Below, piece by piece: positions 5,352 through 6,211 of a stretch of DNA of 6,211 nt. The notes beneath the pieces were generated by a model. It had not been told where the DNA came from. It worked only from the letters and a program-made list of their open reading frames with translations, and made no database searches. The DNA comes from Pseudomonadota bacterium (lineage in GTDB: Bacteria; Pseudomonadota; Gammaproteobacteria; Steroidobacterales; Steroidobacteraceae), in NCBI GenBank assembly GCA_021850555.1, contig JAJZLX010000704.1, positions 1-6,211 of the forward strand, read 5' to 3'. The first letter of the stretch is position 1; every line of letters starts with the position of its first letter. The translations under genes and the position numbers were made by a program.

Positions 5352-5380
5352 ATTAAATTACGCGGGACGTGCTAAGTCGC
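5352..5380 (-). promoter_or_regulatory. Candidate promoter for alpA and the leftward operon
   Basis: The A/T patch at 5351-5360 gives TTTAAT on the minus strand (5357-5352). GCGACT (5380-5375, 3 of 6 matches to the -35 box) lies 17 bp upstream. The match is weak, but this is the clearest A/T-rich patch in the 100 bp before alpA and is flanked by a palindrome and direct repeats. A weak core promoter would fit one that needs an activator. Confidence 0.33.
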
Positions 5381-5385
5381 CCGCC

Positions 5386-5402
5386 AAATAACCCGGTTAT
5401 TT
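5386..5402. promoter_or_regulatory. 17-bp palindrome, probable operator
   Basis: AAATAACC (5386-5393) and GGTTATTT (5395-5402) are exact reverse complements around a single C. The site spans the stop codon of the 180-residue gene and lies just upstream of the candidate -35 region of alpA. It is A/T-rich in a GC-rich background. A dimeric regulator site fits better than a terminator, because the GC part of the stem is too short. Confidence 0.6.
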
Positions 5403-5939
5403 TGCGCTGGACTTTCGGCGAGACGTTGGCGCCGTCGGTCCTTTGTCAGGGGGATCTGCCCCGGTGAGTCGCCGCAGGCGCGGGTTCTTTCTCACGATGC
5501 GGTCGAGCGCCTTGCGAGTAATTGGCATTCCATCGGCGCGCTGCTCCGGATCCGAAGCGCTATGACCGGCCGCGTTGGACAGCGCGCCGCGGAAATCTCG
5601 CTCTGCCTTCGCATTGCGCTGCGCGTATGTCCCAGCCCTTTGAGGAGGGGCGCCAAAGAACGTTTCTTCGAGCGTCATCCGCCCTCGCGCGTCCAGATAA
5701 GCCTGGAATGCATGCTGCATCGCAACAAGGAACTCTGGTGGCGGATAGCGCCCGTGGACCAGAAAGCGAAACAACACCCGCAGTGGATGGTCGTCTGGCT
5801 CGGAATCGACACGCTTAAGGTCCGGAATCGCTACCTTCGAGAGTGTCTTCCATTGCTCGCTCAGTAGTGGCAGACGCCCACGTTCCAGCTCGGCTTTCGC
5901 CGCCTCTACATCAGCCCACGTTACGCCTTGGTCGTGCAT
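5397..5939 (-). CDS. Integrase-proximal prophage protein of unknown function (180 aa)
   Basis: The start is ATG at 5939, with GGGAGAAGG about 5 nt upstream. It lies between the integrase and alpA. Residues about 47-97 hold a motif block that I associate with unnamed integrase-adjacent prophage proteins: EPDDHPLRVLFRFLVHGRYPPPEFLVAMQHAFQAYLDARGRMTLEETFFG. The block is followed by APPQRAGTYAQRNAKAERDF. The C-terminal third is basic, with a possible helix-turn-helix-like element (MPITRKALDRIVRKNPRLRRLTG, about 138-160) and a Lys/Arg/Ser tail. No signal peptide, membrane span or catalytic motif is visible. A DNA-associated accessory role in integration or regulation is conceivable from its position and charge but is not shown. 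Its stop lies within the palindrome upstream of alpA. Confidence 0.85.
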   Translation of the reverse strand: MHDQGVTWADVEAAKAELERGRLPLLSEQWKTLSKVAIPDLKRVDSEPDDHPLRVLFRFLVHGRYPPPEFLVAMQHAFQAYLDARGRMTLEETFFGAPPQRAGTYAQRNAKAERDFRGALSNAAGHSASDPEQRADGMPITRKALDRIVRKNPRLRRLTGADPPDKGPTAPTSRRKSSAK

Positions 5940-5969
5940 GCTGGCCTTCTCCCAGCCCTTCAGAGAGAG

Positions 5970-6025
5970 CGCCGCACGAGACCGGTGAAGGATCCGGCTT
6001 TTCGGGAGCTACCCTACGTGCGGCG
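5970..6025. repeat. 9-bp inverted repeat in the int-downstream spacer
   Basis: CGCCGCACG (5970-5978) is the exact reverse complement of CGTGCGGCG (6017-6025), separated by 38 nt. They fill most of the 102-nt space between the integrase stop and the next gene. No T-tract follows, so a classical terminator is not supported. A long-range stem or a protein-binding pair is possible. Confidence 0.45.
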
Positions 6026-6041
6026 GGTTCAGTCTATCGCC

Positions 6042-6211
6042 TCATGCCTTGCGCCGGATCGGCACGATCTTGCCGCCGGCCTTGAGCGCATCGAGATAGT
6101 CGGCCCACGCCTGCATCATCCGGCGGCGTTCCTCGAGGCGCTGTGCCCGGTTGTACGCCGCCCGCACCTTGTTGCGCTCGGCGTGCGCGAGCTGCAACTC
6201 GATGACATCGG
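6042..6211 (-). CDS. int: Tyrosine recombinase (P4-type integrase), C-terminal fragment
   Basis: Only the last 55 residues are in the window; the rest lies beyond the right edge. They match the catalytic C-terminus of P4-family site-specific integrases: DVIELQLAHAERNKVRAAYN, then RAQRLEERRRMMQAWADYLD, then a short basic end. In this fragment, His9 (LAH) corresponds to a conserved active-site His and Tyr19 (RAAYNRA) to the nucleophile that links covalently to DNA. The full family length is about 400 residues. The enzyme would integrate and excise the element, probably at a tRNA or similar gene to the right of the window. The end is intact, so the gene is not visibly broken. AlpA, two genes downstream, is the usual partner. 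Confidence 0.93.
   Translation of the reverse strand, partial: DVIELQLAHAERNKVRAAYNRAQRLEERRRMMQAWADYLDALKAGGKIVPIRRKA

Noticed and set aside
5386..5402. Rho-independent terminator after the 180-aa gene
   Set aside because: The stem is mostly A/T with little room for a loop and no following T-run; an operator fits better.
5970..6025. Attachment site in the spacer after the integrase
   Set aside because: For P4-type elements att usually lies beside the 5' side of int or at a tRNA end, which is outside the window. No direct repeat or tRNA end is seen here.

Overview
The window is GC-rich DNA from the integrase-proximal, early/replication side of an integrated mobile element, either a prophage or a phage satellite. 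Every credible gene is on the minus strand, so the genes read from the right edge to the left. The base composition, the P4-type integrase tail, the AlpA regulator and the DUF1376 replication protein together suggest a high-GC proteobacterial host. A gammaproteobacterium is my best guess, but no host chromosomal gene is present to confirm it.

Right-hand part (6211 to about 4960): the C-terminal end of a tyrosine recombinase comes first, with its catalytic His and Tyr visible. It is followed by a 180-residue protein of unknown function and a 67-residue AlpA-type excision/transcription regulator. The DNA just upstream of alpA is dense in signals: a 17-bp palindrome across the preceding stop codon, an A/T-rich promoter-like patch, and a tandem 10-bp repeat before the ribosome binding site. 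Between alpA and the next gene lies a 126-nt stretch with a hairpin and a TATAAT box on the opposite strand. It may also encode a 41-residue Cys-containing peptide.

Middle part (4960 to 1855): a replication module of three overlapping genes. These are a DUF1376 protein (probable replication initiator or loader-like), a 538-residue superfamily 2 helicase carrying a zinc ribbon, and a 329-residue zinc-finger/Toprim primase-like protein. Two repeat blocks lie in the 3' part of the DUF1376 gene: three iteron-like copies of CGCTCAGCGA and four copies of GGGGAT. They are candidates for an origin inside the initiator gene.

Left-hand part (1862 to 1): a chain of small accessory genes, each overlapping the next by 4 bases except at the 1862 end (8 bases) and at a 49-base nested overlap. 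The first is a 225-residue phage protein whose gene contains a perfect 28-bp palindrome. Then come two short ORFs that standard gene calling would probably miss (32 and 36 residues, the second a likely one-span membrane peptide), a 154-residue unknown protein, a 67-residue helix-turn-helix protein, and a coiled-coil protein running off the left edge.

The unbroken overlaps imply one leftward transcript, probably starting near alpA, with extensive translational coupling. The integrase and AlpA would control integration and excision, the middle genes would replicate the element, and the left genes are probably small regulators or host-takeover factors. The int, alpA, replication order also fits the known layout of Gram-negative phage-inducible islands. 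The window does not show whether structural genes follow. I see no tRNA, rRNA, CRISPR array, insertion sequence or recognisable defence system.
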